A stretch of 64,000 nucleotides of DNA. It comes from Bacteroidales bacterium (GTDB taxonomy: Bacteria > Bacteroidota > Bacteroidia > Bacteroidales > F082). The position numbers were made by a program, and so were the translations under genes. Positions 27,641 through 35,300 of this stretch are shown here, one piece after another. A model generated the notes under the pieces. The model saw only the letters and a list, made by a program, of their open reading frames with translations. It was not told the DNA's origin and did not search any database. Every line of letters begins with the position of its first letter. The first letter of the stretch is position 1. The DNA lies in NCBI GenBank assembly GCA_024710405.1, contig JANJUV010000017.1:186001-250000 (forward strand), read 5' to 3'.

Positions 27641-28318
27641 ATGTCGAAGCTCTATCTCGTTCCTACACCCATTGGTAATCTCGAAGACATTACCCTGAGG
27701 GCTATTCGTATCCTGAAAGAAGAGGTTGACCTGATACTGGCCGAAGACACCCGCAAAACAGGAATTCTGCTGAAGCACTTCGGCATTTCGAAACCTATGA
27801 CGGCATTTCATCAACACAACGAGCACCAGCAGCTTAGCAGAATCGTTGACAGGCTTAAGTCAGGAGAATCCATGGCATTGGTGACAGATGCCGGCACACC
27901 CGGAATTTCAGATCCCGGATTTTTGCTGTCGAGGGCGTGTGTCAAAGAAGGTATTCCGATTGAAAGCCTGCCTGGCCCGACAGCTTTTGTGCCTGCTTTG
28001 CTCTGTTCGGGGCTTCCCTGCGAGCGTTTTTTGTTTGAAGGGTTCCTGCCACAGAAAAAAGGGCGCATGACACGCATCGCTGAAATAGCAGCTTCGCAGG
28101 TGACAGTTGTGCTCTACGAATCGCCCCACCGGTTGCTGAAAACACTGCAACAATTAGCAAGTGTCGCAGGCAATGACCGGCCTGTTTCTGTCTCCCGCGA
28201 AATCTCCAAAATCCATGAAGAACATGTTCGCGGCACACTGTCAGAGGTGATCCGGCATTTCATCACCTCAGAAGTTAGGGGCGAAATAGTTGTTGTGCTG
28301 GGGTCCTCGACACACTAA
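27641..28318 (+). CDS. rsmI: 16S rRNA (cytidine1402-2'-O)-methyltransferase
   Basis: This 225-residue SAM-dependent tetrapyrrole-methylase-fold enzyme methylates C1402 of 16S rRNA. Family motifs are VPTPIGNLEDITLRAIRIL at the N-terminus, AEDTRKTGILLKHF, VTDAGTPGISDPGF, and LPGPTAFVPALLCSGLP. The C-terminal RsmI helical domain seen in longer homologues is reduced. It follows the 44-aa gene by 6 bp, so M28 peptidase, small membrane protein and rsmI probably form one unit. Confidence 0.95.
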   Translation: MSKLYLVPTPIGNLEDITLRAIRILKEEVDLILAEDTRKTGILLKHFGISKPMTAFHQHNEHQQLSRIVDRLKSGESMALVTDAGTPGISDPGFLLSRACVKEGIPIESLPGPTAFVPALLCSGLPCERFLFEGFLPQKKGRMTRIAEIAASQVTVVLYESPHRLLKTLQQLASVAGNDRPVSVSREISKIHEEHVRGTLSEVIRHFITSEVRGEIVVVLGSSTH

Positions 28319-28516
28319 TTATTCCTTTTACTTTGCTTTTATGCAGCAACTTCATCGCAGTTGCCTGCCTGGGCATTTCTGTGTTTACTATTTGCGTGCT
28401 GCCGATACATTTTTTGTTCGTCAGCGAACAAATCTGTACGCTACTGATGCAGGAACACAAATTGCAATTCACGATCATTTTGATTGTATATTATTATATA
28501 TCTGTGTATTACAAAC

Positions 28517-28534
28517 TTTGGCACGCACTTGGTA
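28517..28534 (+). promoter_or_regulatory. Possible sigma-54 promoter of the DIPF-repeat gene
   Basis: TTTGGCACGCACTTGGTA contains a perfect -24 element (TGGCACG). Ten bases after the GG comes GT where GC is expected, so the -12 element has one mismatch at its most conserved pair. A start about 12 nt downstream would leave a leader of roughly 25 nt before the ATG at 28568. No TAnnTTTG box was found in this gap. Confidence 0.35.
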
Positions 28535-28567
28535 ATTGAAAGGAAAACAATACTAAAACTTAAAAAA

Positions 28568-28966
28568 ATGAAAACTCTGATCTTAACCCTGAACCTGATC
28601 CTCGGCCTGACGATAAATTCGCTGGCAAGTGGCGAACAGATAACATTAAGAGAGGAAGCCTATATTGATGACATCCCTTTCAACACCGAACTTGTCGTAC
28701 GCGATTTCTTTTCAAGGCAATTTGTTGCAGACACATTGCGTCCGGACACAGAGGAGTATGTAAACGATATTCCTTTCGACACACATGCAATTCTGGCAAA
28801 GATGCACAGCGACTCTGCCACCTCAGTCAGATACCAGCCTGTTGCAGAATTGTACATTGATGATATACCTTTCAGGACTGAGCTGATTGTTAACCGCTAC
28901 TGCCACGGAAACCACTCAGGAATATGCCGCCTGTTCAGCGACAGGGAAATAAGCCTGAAAAACTAA
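28568..28966 (+). CDS. Secreted protein of three DIPF repeats
   Basis: The start at ATG 28568 gives a signal peptide (MKTLILTLNLILGLTINSLA); an upstream start at 28484 would place it inside. The mature 110 residues consist of three copies of a unit of about 32 residues. Each is built on E-x-Y-[IV]-[DN]-D-I-P-F-x-T-x-x-[IL]-[VL], with cores near residues 32, 63 and 95. A short Cys-containing tail follows (YCHGNHSGIC). The family function is unknown to me. It has its own candidate sigma-54 promoter upstream and a strong terminator downstream, so it is monocistronic. Confidence 0.75.
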   Translation: MKTLILTLNLILGLTINSLASGEQITLREEAYIDDIPFNTELVVRDFFSRQFVADTLRPDTEEYVNDIPFDTHAILAKMHSDSATSVRYQPVAELYIDDIPFRTELIVNRYCHGNHSGICRLFSDREISLKN

Positions 28967-28994
28967 AAACACCAGACAATCGTGAATTCCTGAC

Positions 28995-29028
28995 AAAGCC
29001 GAAAACTACCTCTGTTTCCGGCTTTTTT
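28995..29028 (+). terminator. Intrinsic terminator of the DIPF-repeat gene
   Basis: AAAGCCG (28995-29001) pairs with CGGCTTT (29019-29025), extended inside by AAAC/GTTT across one mismatch, and is followed by a run of T. It overlaps the last codons of the convergent GldH-like gene. Confidence 0.8.
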
Positions 29029-29494
29029 GAATCTTATAACCAACAGCTGTGACTCCCGCAGTATTAAACTTTGTAAGTTTGTTTTCGATCCTGATTTTAT
29101 ATGTACCATCTTCTGGTATTTTCATTCCCTGAATTACAGGCAATTCCACACGATACACCCCATCGTTGTTCCGACCCAGCCACACACCCAGTGTATCCTT
29201 GAGCTCAAACATGTAATCACGTGTCCGCATACCACCCTCAGGAAGATACAGCGTAAAATTAAGGTCGATATAATCATTCGGATAATCAATTGTGTGCTCA
29301 AAAACAACCAATATATCCGTGGGATGATCATTTTTCGCCAATCCTGCATCAAATTCCAGAATATCGAATCGGTTCCATGTCTGGTTTACAAATGCCCTGA
29401 TCTCCTCCTGCACTAAAGGCTTATGGCATGAGAAACCCAAAAATAAAATTGTGAAAAACAATAAAATACGATGATTAAGATGGCTTGATTTCAT
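29006..29494 (-). CDS. GldH-like gliding-motility lipoprotein
   Basis: This 162-residue protein starts with a signal ending in a lipobox (FTILFLGFSC), so it is probably a lipoprotein. The mature chain has the layout of GldH: FVNQTWNRFDILEF, then IDYPNDYIDLNFTLYLP, then FELKDTLGVWLGRNNDG, then a short basic end. GldH is part of the gliding and T9SS apparatus in Bacteroidota, found also in non-gliding species. The other gld genes are not in the window. Sequence similarity is judged by eye, so the family call is moderate; that it is a lipoprotein is firmer. Confidence 0.65.
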   Translation of the reverse strand: MKSSHLNHRILLFFTILFLGFSCHKPLVQEEIRAFVNQTWNRFDILEFDAGLAKNDHPTDILVVFEHTIDYPNDYIDLNFTLYLPEGGMRTRDYMFELKDTLGVWLGRNNDGVYRVELPVIQGMKIPEDGTYKIRIENKLTKFNTAGVTAVGYKIQKSRKQR

Positions 29495-29624
29495 AATTAA
29501 TTCCTAATTCATTGGGCAACAACTAAACGGGTTCAAAAATATACAAATGATTCGTAAAGAACACTCTTTTTCTGAAATATACTGATTATACAGACTATAC
29601 GATTTCGTAATGTTAAATTAATTT

Positions 29625-29653
29625 TTTGCGAAATGGAAAAATCCGTATTTTTG
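29625..29653 (+). promoter_or_regulatory. Promoter of the exopolysaccharide operon
   Basis: TTTG at 29625-29628 and TATTTTTG at 29646-29653 are 17 bp apart and match the -33 and -7 elements. A leader of about 45 nt precedes the ATG at 29700. Confidence 0.65.
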
Positions 29654-29699
29654 CGGCCATCAGTCACTTCCCAACTTTTAGAACACAACCTGACTTTAC

Positions 29700-30491
29700 A
29701 TGAACAGATTTTTTGGACTTATAAAAACAACGACCCTTTTTGCATTGGTAGTCGGAGGTTTCATGATATCCTCCTGTGTACCACAGCGCAAAATGATGTT
29801 TCTCCAGGACGGAAAGAAGCAGGCCACCGAAAAAGTGTATGAAAACGACAGATCGGTTTCCTATAAACTCCAGCCTGGCGACAACATCTACATCAAAGTA
29901 GTCAGCCTTGATGAAAAAACATCTACCCTGTTTAATCCCATCGGAGCCGGAAACTATTCACAATTTACGAACGACGCCTCTGTGTATCTGAACAGCTACA
30001 CCGTAAGCGAGCAGGGAACAATCGAATTCCCATTGGCCGGGCAGGTTTATGTCCAGAACATGAATATTGAAGAGGTGAAACAGCGCATCCAGATAATTCT
30101 CGACGAATATCTGAAAGAAACAGTATTGATCGTAAAACTGGTAAACTTCAACCTTACGGTTTTAGGTGAGGTGAAAAGACCCGGTCAGTATAAAGTATAT
30201 CAGTCAGGGATTAATATTTTTGAAGCCGTGAGCATGGCAGGCGACCTTACCGAGTTTGCAGACAGGAAAGAAGTAGTCATTGTACGCCAGACCAAAACGG
30301 GCTCTGAGACCATAGTTGTGAATCTTGAAAAAGCCAATATACTGAGTTCAGACTTCTATTACCTTAAACCCAATGACATCATCTATGTGAGGCCATTAAA
30401 AATCAAGCAATATGGCTTTGCTACATTCCCTTATGCCCTGATATTTTCGACCATTTCGACTGCATTACTATTGATCAACTTCTTTAAATAA
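29700..30491 (+). CDS. Polysaccharide export outer-membrane lipoprotein (OPX, Wza-like)
   Basis: This 263-residue protein has a signal peptide and lipobox (VVGGFMISSC). A Poly_export domain follows (YKLQPGDNIYIKVVS ... GTIEFPLAGQVYVQNMNIEEV), then an SLBB-like domain (LTVLGEVKRPGQYKVYQSG). The C-terminus has a hydrophobic helix (FATFPYALIFSTISTALLLINFF) rather than the long amphipathic helix of Wza. OPX proteins form or line the outer-membrane channel for capsule or exopolysaccharide. Its partner, the Wzc-type kinase, starts 6 bp downstream. Confidence 0.93.
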   Translation: MNRFFGLIKTTTLFALVVGGFMISSCVPQRKMMFLQDGKKQATEKVYENDRSVSYKLQPGDNIYIKVVSLDEKTSTLFNPIGAGNYSQFTNDASVYLNSYTVSEQGTIEFPLAGQVYVQNMNIEEVKQRIQIILDEYLKETVLIVKLVNFNLTVLGEVKRPGQYKVYQSGINIFEAVSMAGDLTEFADRKEVVIVRQTKTGSETIVVNLEKANILSSDFYYLKPNDIIYVRPLKIKQYGFATFPYALIFSTISTALLLINFFK

Positions 30492-30497
30492 GACATA

Positions 30498-32951
30498 GTG
30501 GAAAACCTACAACCCTACCAGCAAGAAGAAAGCATTGACCTGAAGGCGTTATTCTTCAAATTTACCCGTTTTTGGTATTTGTTTGCCATTTCTATCTTCA
30601 TTGCCATGCTCGTGGCATTTCTGTTCAACAAATATACCAAGCCTGTGTATGAGGTAAAAACGATGGTTCTGGTGAAAGACGACAAATCGAAAATTGATCC
30701 ATCAGCCCTGTTGGGGCTTGGTTTCAGCGGATCGCAACAAAACCTCCAGAATGAGATTGGGGTGCTCATGTCTTACTCTCTGAGTCACAGGGTAGTCAAA
30801 CAGCTCAATTTCGAAGTATCTTATTTTGTTGAAGATGGTCTGATCACAAAAGAAGTGTACAAAGAATCATATTACACTGTTGAAGTTGATTTCAGCGTGC
30901 CCCAGGCAGTCAATCTGCCTTACAACCTTACGTTTGTTGACAACAACAGCTTCAGGATTGACGCCGAAGGTGAGATGATCAGCTCTTATGATTACGATAA
31001 ATCTGAAAACGTTGGAAAACCCTTTGAAAAGATCAAATGGTCAGGAACATTCTTATTCGGCGAGTGGGTGGATAATGGATTCAACAAATTCCGCATTGTG
31101 CTGAACGATAATTTCGATGGTGATGTGGATCCTGCTGCCCGTAACCGATTTGTTTTCAATGATTATAAATCACTCTTGAATGTTTTGCGCGGATTTAAGA
31201 TCGAGCCCATCAACCGCGAAGCTTCCATCCTCGAAATTTCGCTCAGGGGCAACATCAAAGAAAAATCAGCTGATTTCCTCAATAAACTTACCGAGAATTA
31301 TCTGCAGCGCAACCTCGAAAGAAAAAATCAGATTGCGGAGAATACCATATTGTTTATAAACCAGCAGCTGGTGGATATTCAGGACTCCTTGTCAAAAGCT
31401 GAATTCGATCTGCAGGATTTCCAAACGAGCAATGAGCTTATGGACCTCGATTTTCAGTCGCAACAGGCCTTCGAATATGTAAAGGATCTGGAAAAACAAA
31501 AGGCTGAAATGATGGTAAAATCAAAATACTACCGAAGCCTTCAGACTTATGTTCAGACCAATCTTGACGAGCTGAACAGGCTGGTTGCACCAAGCGCAAT
31601 GGGAATTGAGGATCCATTGCTTAACAGATTGGTGCAGGAGCTGGTTAATTTATCGACTGCTAAATCAGAACAATTATTTACTTCGACCGAAAAGCACCCC
31701 TCTGTTGTGGCTATTGACAATCAGATTATCAATACCAAAAGAACCTTACTTGAAAATATACAGAACATTATCCGGAATTCGGATGTGGCCATCGGAGACC
31801 TGAACCGCAGGATTGCAGATGTGGAAGTACAACTCAACAAACTCCCGGCAACGCAACGTCTTCTTGTTGGCTATACCCGTAAATTCCAGCTCAACGATGC
31901 TATTTATAATTTCCTGATGCAAAAAAGAGCAGAGGCACAGATCACCAAAGCTTCGAACCTTCCGGATAACGAAGTAGTTGACTCGGCCATGAGCACTTTG
32001 GGCACACAGGTGTTTCCCAAAAAAAGCCTTAACTACACCATTGCACTGCTTCTTGGGTTGCTGATACCTGTAGCCTATGTTTTGGGTCGCGACTATCTGA
32101 ACGACAAAATAGTTGATCGCAAGGATATTGAAAAAGCAACACGCTTTTCAATTGTGGGACAGATCATGCACTCGAACAAGGATACCCAGCTTGTGGTTGC
32201 CGATTCACCAAAATCCTCCATCTCAGAATCTTTCAGGTCGGTTCGAACGAACATCGAATATTTGATGAAGGGCAAGGAAAAGAGCACCATTCTGATTACT
32301 GCAGATATGGTGAGCGCCGGAAAGACCTTTGTTTCCATCAACATGGCCAGTATTTACGCAATGTATGGAAAAAAGACCGTGTTGCTTGGATTCGACCTTC
32401 GTAAACCAAAAATTTATCAGGACTTCGGGGTTTCCAATACTGCCGGATTGAGCACCTACCTGATCAATAAACACACCCTTGACGAAATCATCCAGCCTTC
32501 AGGCAAGGTAGAAAACTTCGACCTGATCATGGCCGGTCCGGTGCCACCAAACCCTGCAGAGCTGATCGCCTCCGATAAGTGCGGCGAATTATTCAGGGAA
32601 CTCAGCAAAAGATATGACTACATCATCGTTGATACTCCGCCTGTTGGACTGGTAACCGATGCCTTCCTGCTGATGCGCCATGCAGACGTAAACCTGTTTA
32701 TTGTACGTCAGAACTATACCCACAAAAAGATTTTCGAATCTATTATCAAAGATATTGAGGATCGCGGCCTGAACATGGGCATATTGGTAAATGATGTCCG
32801 CATGGGCGGAGGTTACGGATATGGATACGGTTATGGCTATGGATACGGTTATGGATACGGTTATGGTTACGGTTACGGTTACGGATACTATACTGACGAA
32901 CAAAAAGACAAAACACCCGGCTTTTTCAAACGCCTGCTGAACAAAATCTGA
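30498..32951 (+). CDS. Wzc-type chain-length determinant and tyrosine kinase with Gly-Tyr tail
   Basis: The protein has 817 residues with a GTG start at 30498. The N-terminal Wzz domain has a first membrane helix (FWYLFAISIFIAMLVAFLF), a long periplasmic coiled region with a GNVR segment, and a second helix near 510 (YTIALLLGLLIPVAYVL). The cytoplasmic BY-kinase domain carries the Walker A' motif (ITADMVSAGKTFVSINMA), Walker A (GFDLRKPKI) and Walker B (YIIVDTPPVGLVTDA). The tail has 13 consecutive Gly-Tyr pairs (32811-32888) before YTDEQKDKTPGFF. It would phosphorylate tyrosines in its own tail in trans to control polymer length and export through the adjacent OPX protein. Confidence 0.95.
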   Translation: MENLQPYQQEESIDLKALFFKFTRFWYLFAISIFIAMLVAFLFNKYTKPVYEVKTMVLVKDDKSKIDPSALLGLGFSGSQQNLQNEIGVLMSYSLSHRVVKQLNFEVSYFVEDGLITKEVYKESYYTVEVDFSVPQAVNLPYNLTFVDNNSFRIDAEGEMISSYDYDKSENVGKPFEKIKWSGTFLFGEWVDNGFNKFRIVLNDNFDGDVDPAARNRFVFNDYKSLLNVLRGFKIEPINREASILEISLRGNIKEKSADFLNKLTENYLQRNLERKNQIAENTILFINQQLVDIQDSLSKAEFDLQDFQTSNELMDLDFQSQQAFEYVKDLEKQKAEMMVKSKYYRSLQTYVQTNLDELNRLVAPSAMGIEDPLLNRLVQELVNLSTAKSEQLFTSTEKHPSVVAIDNQIINTKRTLLENIQNIIRNSDVAIGDLNRRIADVEVQLNKLPATQRLLVGYTRKFQLNDAIYNFLMQKRAEAQITKASNLPDNEVVDSAMSTLGTQVFPKKSLNYTIALLLGLLIPVAYVLGRDYLNDKIVDRKDIEKATRFSIVGQIMHSNKDTQLVVADSPKSSISESFRSVRTNIEYLMKGKEKSTILITADMVSAGKTFVSINMASIYAMYGKKTVLLGFDLRKPKIYQDFGVSNTAGLSTYLINKHTLDEIIQPSGKVENFDLIMAGPVPPNPAELIASDKCGELFRELSKRYDYIIVDTPPVGLVTDAFLLMRHADVNLFIVRQNYTHKKIFESIIKDIEDRGLNMGILVNDVRMGGGYGYGYGYGYGYGYGYGYGYGYGYGYYTDEQKDKTPGFFKRLLNKI
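32811..32891 (+). repeat. In-frame Gly-Tyr coding repeat in the kinase tail
   Basis: Thirteen GGN-TAY codon pairs in a row are followed by one more TAT. Codons alternate irregularly (GGT/GGA/GGC, TAC/TAT), so it is not a perfect DNA microsatellite; the constraint appears to be on the protein. Confidence 0.95.
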
Positions 32952-32973
32952 TGTGGATTTTATCCATAATCCG

Positions 32974-33513
32974 ATGCCGACAGACAAAAATGAAGGATCA
33001 CGGCCTTACTGGTATGCCGTTTATACCCGCTCGAAAGCTGAACGTAAGGTTTTAGCTGAGCTTGAGCGCTTGGGAGTCATAGCCTATCTGCCTCTCGTAA
33101 CCCGTATAAAACTATGGAGCGACAGGAAAAAGAAAGTCATTGAGCCCCTGTTTAGAAGTTATTTGTTCGTTCTTTCTTACGAAAGCGATCATTTCAAGGT
33201 GGTGCAAACAGAAGGTGTTCTGAAGATTGTTGGTTTTGGCAAAAAACCTGTCAAAATACCCGATCAGCAGATTGAAGCCATTCGCTTTTATGTGAACGAC
33301 CTAACACATGAAGAAGAAGTCGGGCCGGAAAACCTGAATATCGGCCAGTTGGTACGAGTAAAACATGGCCCGATGGAGGGCCTGATCGGAAGACTTATTC
33401 GTAACAAAAACAAATTCAGGCTTATCGTAATGATTGAAGCTGTTGGCAAAAGCATAACGATCAATATTCCACGAACACGGGTGGAAGCTGCACCACCGGA
33501 AGCCGACAGCTGA
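32974..33513 (+). CDS. UpxY/NusG-like transcription antiterminator
   Basis: I start at ATG 32974 (MPTDKNEGSRPYWYAVYTR); a GTG at 32953, just after the kinase stop, is an alternative. The NusG N-terminal domain opens with YWYAVYTRSKAERKVLAEL, and FRSYLFV follows at its centre. A KOW-like C-terminal part has IGQLVRVKHGPMEGLIGRLI. This is the UpxY class, which lets RNA polymerase read through long capsule operons in Bacteroides. Here it lies third, after the exporter and kinase genes, rather than first. Confidence 0.9.
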   Translation: MPTDKNEGSRPYWYAVYTRSKAERKVLAELERLGVIAYLPLVTRIKLWSDRKKKVIEPLFRSYLFVLSYESDHFKVVQTEGVLKIVGFGKKPVKIPDQQIEAIRFYVNDLTHEEEVGPENLNIGQLVRVKHGPMEGLIGRLIRNKNKFRLIVMIEAVGKSITINIPRTRVEAAPPEADS

Positions 33514-33551
33514 CGGGTTGTCTTCCATGCAACAATCACAAAACTTGAAAT

Positions 33552-34541
33552 ATGGAAACAAATATATTTGAAAAAACCCCTGTTCTGGTTACCGGCGGAG
33601 CCGGTTTTATCGGCGCCAATCTTGTTGAAGCCCTTCTCAGGCTGAATGCAGTGGTTACCTGCCTTGACAATTTCGCCACCGGTCACCGGCATAATATTGA
33701 GCCTTTTCTGCAATTGCCAAATTTCAGGTTTATTGAAGGGGATATTCGTGATTTAATCACCTGTCGGAAAGCCTGTGAAGGACAGAAATTCGTGTTTCAT
33801 CAAGCCGCCCTGGGCTCGGTTCCCCGATCAATCAACGACCCTGCAACAACCAATGCCGTAAATATCAGCGGCATGCTCAATATGCTGATCGCTGCACGCG
33901 ATGCCGGGATCGAAAGATTCGTTTATGCTGCCAGCTCAAGCACTTATGGTGACTCTGAGCACCTTCCCAAGGTAGAGGATGTAATCGGTAAACCCCTGTC
34001 GCCCTATGCCATCACCAAATACGTCAATGAGTTGTATGCCGATGTTTTTGCCCGAACCTACGGCTTTTCAACCATTGGGCTGAGGTATTTCAATGTTTTT
34101 GGCCGACGACAGGATCCCAATGGGGCTTATGCAGCAGTAATCCCTAAATGGGTGATGCAGTTTATAAGTCACGAAAGTCCAGTGATCAATGGCGGAGGAG
34201 AGTACAGCCGCGATTTCACCTATGTGGACAATGTAATTCAGGCTAATCTGTTGGCCGCGAAAACAACCAATCAGGAAGCACTAAATCAGGTATATAATGT
34301 TGCCTACGGCGACCGCACTACACTGAACCAGCTTGCCGGTTACCTAAGGGATATTCTGTCGGGCTACGATCCCGAAATTGCAGGGGTTGAAATACTACAC
34401 GGGCCTTACCGCAAGGGTGACATCCCACATTCGCTTGCATCTGTTGAAAAAGCCCGGAAACTACTGGGCTATAACCCATTGTTTGACCTAAAAGCCGGAC
34501 TCACAGAAGCATGTTCATGGTACTGGGAAAATCTGAGATAA
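33552..34541 (+). CDS. UDP-N-acetylglucosamine 4-epimerase (WbpP/TviC-like SDR)
   Basis: This 329-residue extended SDR enzyme has the NAD-binding motif [14 protein letters not shown], the catalytic Ser/Tyr/Lys set ([10 protein letters not shown] and [15 protein letters not shown]), and the sugar-binding stretch [40 protein letters not shown] and [12 protein letters not shown] are characteristic of WbpP and TviC, which interconvert UDP-GlcNAc/GalNAc or their uronic acids. It supplies a precursor for the polysaccharide exported by the upstream genes. It is the last gene on this strand; the convergent ppa follows after 9 bp. Confidence 0.92.
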   Translation: METNIFEKTPVLVTGGAGFIGANLVEALLRLNAVVTCLDNFATGHRHNIEPFLQLPNFRFIEGDIRDLITCRKACEGQKFVFHQAALGSVPRSINDPATTNAVNISGMLNMLIAARDAGIERFVYAASSSTYGDSEHLPKVEDVIGKPLSPYAITKYVNELYADVFARTYGFSTIGLRYFNVFGRRQDPNGAYAAVIPKWVMQFISHESPVINGGGEYSRDFTYVDNVIQANLLAAKTTNQEALNQVYNVAYGDRTTLNQLAGYLRDILSGYDPEIAGVEILHGPYRKGDIPHSLASVEKARKLLGYNPLFDLKAGLTEACSWYWENLR

Positions 34542-34550
34542 GAAAAAGGG

Positions 34551-35219
34551 CTAAACCTCAGAGAAAAAGGTTTCCAGATTGTCAAATTTATGGTGGTAGT
34601 CGCTCATGCTTCTTCTGATGACTTCGTGAGCTTCTTCGATACCATACACATGTGTGATTTCTACATTACTCTCTCTTCCGGGCAAATCCTTGTAAGTAAG
34701 AAAATAATGCTTCAGCCTGTCAAGTACAAGAGCCGGACAATCTGAAATATCCCTGTACTCTCCATAAACAGCGTCATTATCAAGCACAGCGACCAGCTTG
34801 TCGTCGGCTTCATCACCGTCAAGCATCCTGAAACCGCCAATGGGCCTTGCCCTAACAAGAATGTCACCATGTGTGATGTCTTTCTCGGTAAGCACACAGA
34901 TGTCGAGCGGGTCTTTGTCTCCTTTTATAGTGTTGCGGCCTGTTTTCTGCTGGCAAAATTCGGCTACTCTCTGGGCACAAAATGTTTGCGGAATAAAACC
35001 ATACAATGCAGGCACGACGTTTGAGTATTTCTGAGGCCTGTCGAGCCGAAGGTAACCCGAATCCTTGTCCACCTCGTACTTCACGGTATCTGTGGGCACC
35101 ATCTCAATGTAACAGGTTACCACTTCGGGTGCATGCGGGCCAATTTCCACTCCGTGCCAGGGATGTGATTTATAGCGAAGCCCCATCAGCCGGCCGATGG
35201 GATCCATAATTTTCGACAT
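34551..35219 (-). CDS. ppa: Inorganic pyrophosphatase (family I)
   Basis: I start at ATG 35219 (MSKIMDPIGRLMGLRYKSHP), giving 222 residues; the upstream ATG at 35267 adds a stretch unlike the family. The enzyme hydrolyses pyrophosphate and drives biosynthetic reactions. Active-site residues lie in GFIPQTF, GDKDPLDICVLTE and MLDGDEADDKLVAVLDND. A possible -7 box TAATTTTG (minus strand) lies at 35247-35254. This longer form resembles the eukaryotic-like PPases found in Bacteroidota. Confidence 0.93.
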   Translation of the reverse strand: MSKIMDPIGRLMGLRYKSHPWHGVEIGPHAPEVVTCYIEMVPTDTVKYEVDKDSGYLRLDRPQKYSNVVPALYGFIPQTFCAQRVAEFCQQKTGRNTIKGDKDPLDICVLTEKDITHGDILVRARPIGGFRMLDGDEADDKLVAVLDNDAVYGEYRDISDCPALVLDRLKHYFLTYKDLPGRESNVEITHVYGIEEAHEVIRRSMSDYHHKFDNLETFFSEV

Positions 35220-35300
35220 AAAAAGCGTATTAATAAATTGATGGTGCAAAATTAGTGCAATTTGCAAGCATACGTATTCTTTTTCATAAGCCGCACACCA

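Noticed and set aside
28333-28539. 68-codon open frame with hydrophobic stretches before the DIPF-repeat gene
   Set aside because: It needs a TTG start, overlaps a second equally open frame, contains the candidate promoter and has no recognisable content.
32953-32973. GTG start for the UpxY-like gene
   Set aside because: It is possible, but the ATG at 32974 matches the usual short N-terminus before the WYAVYT motif, so I kept the ATG.
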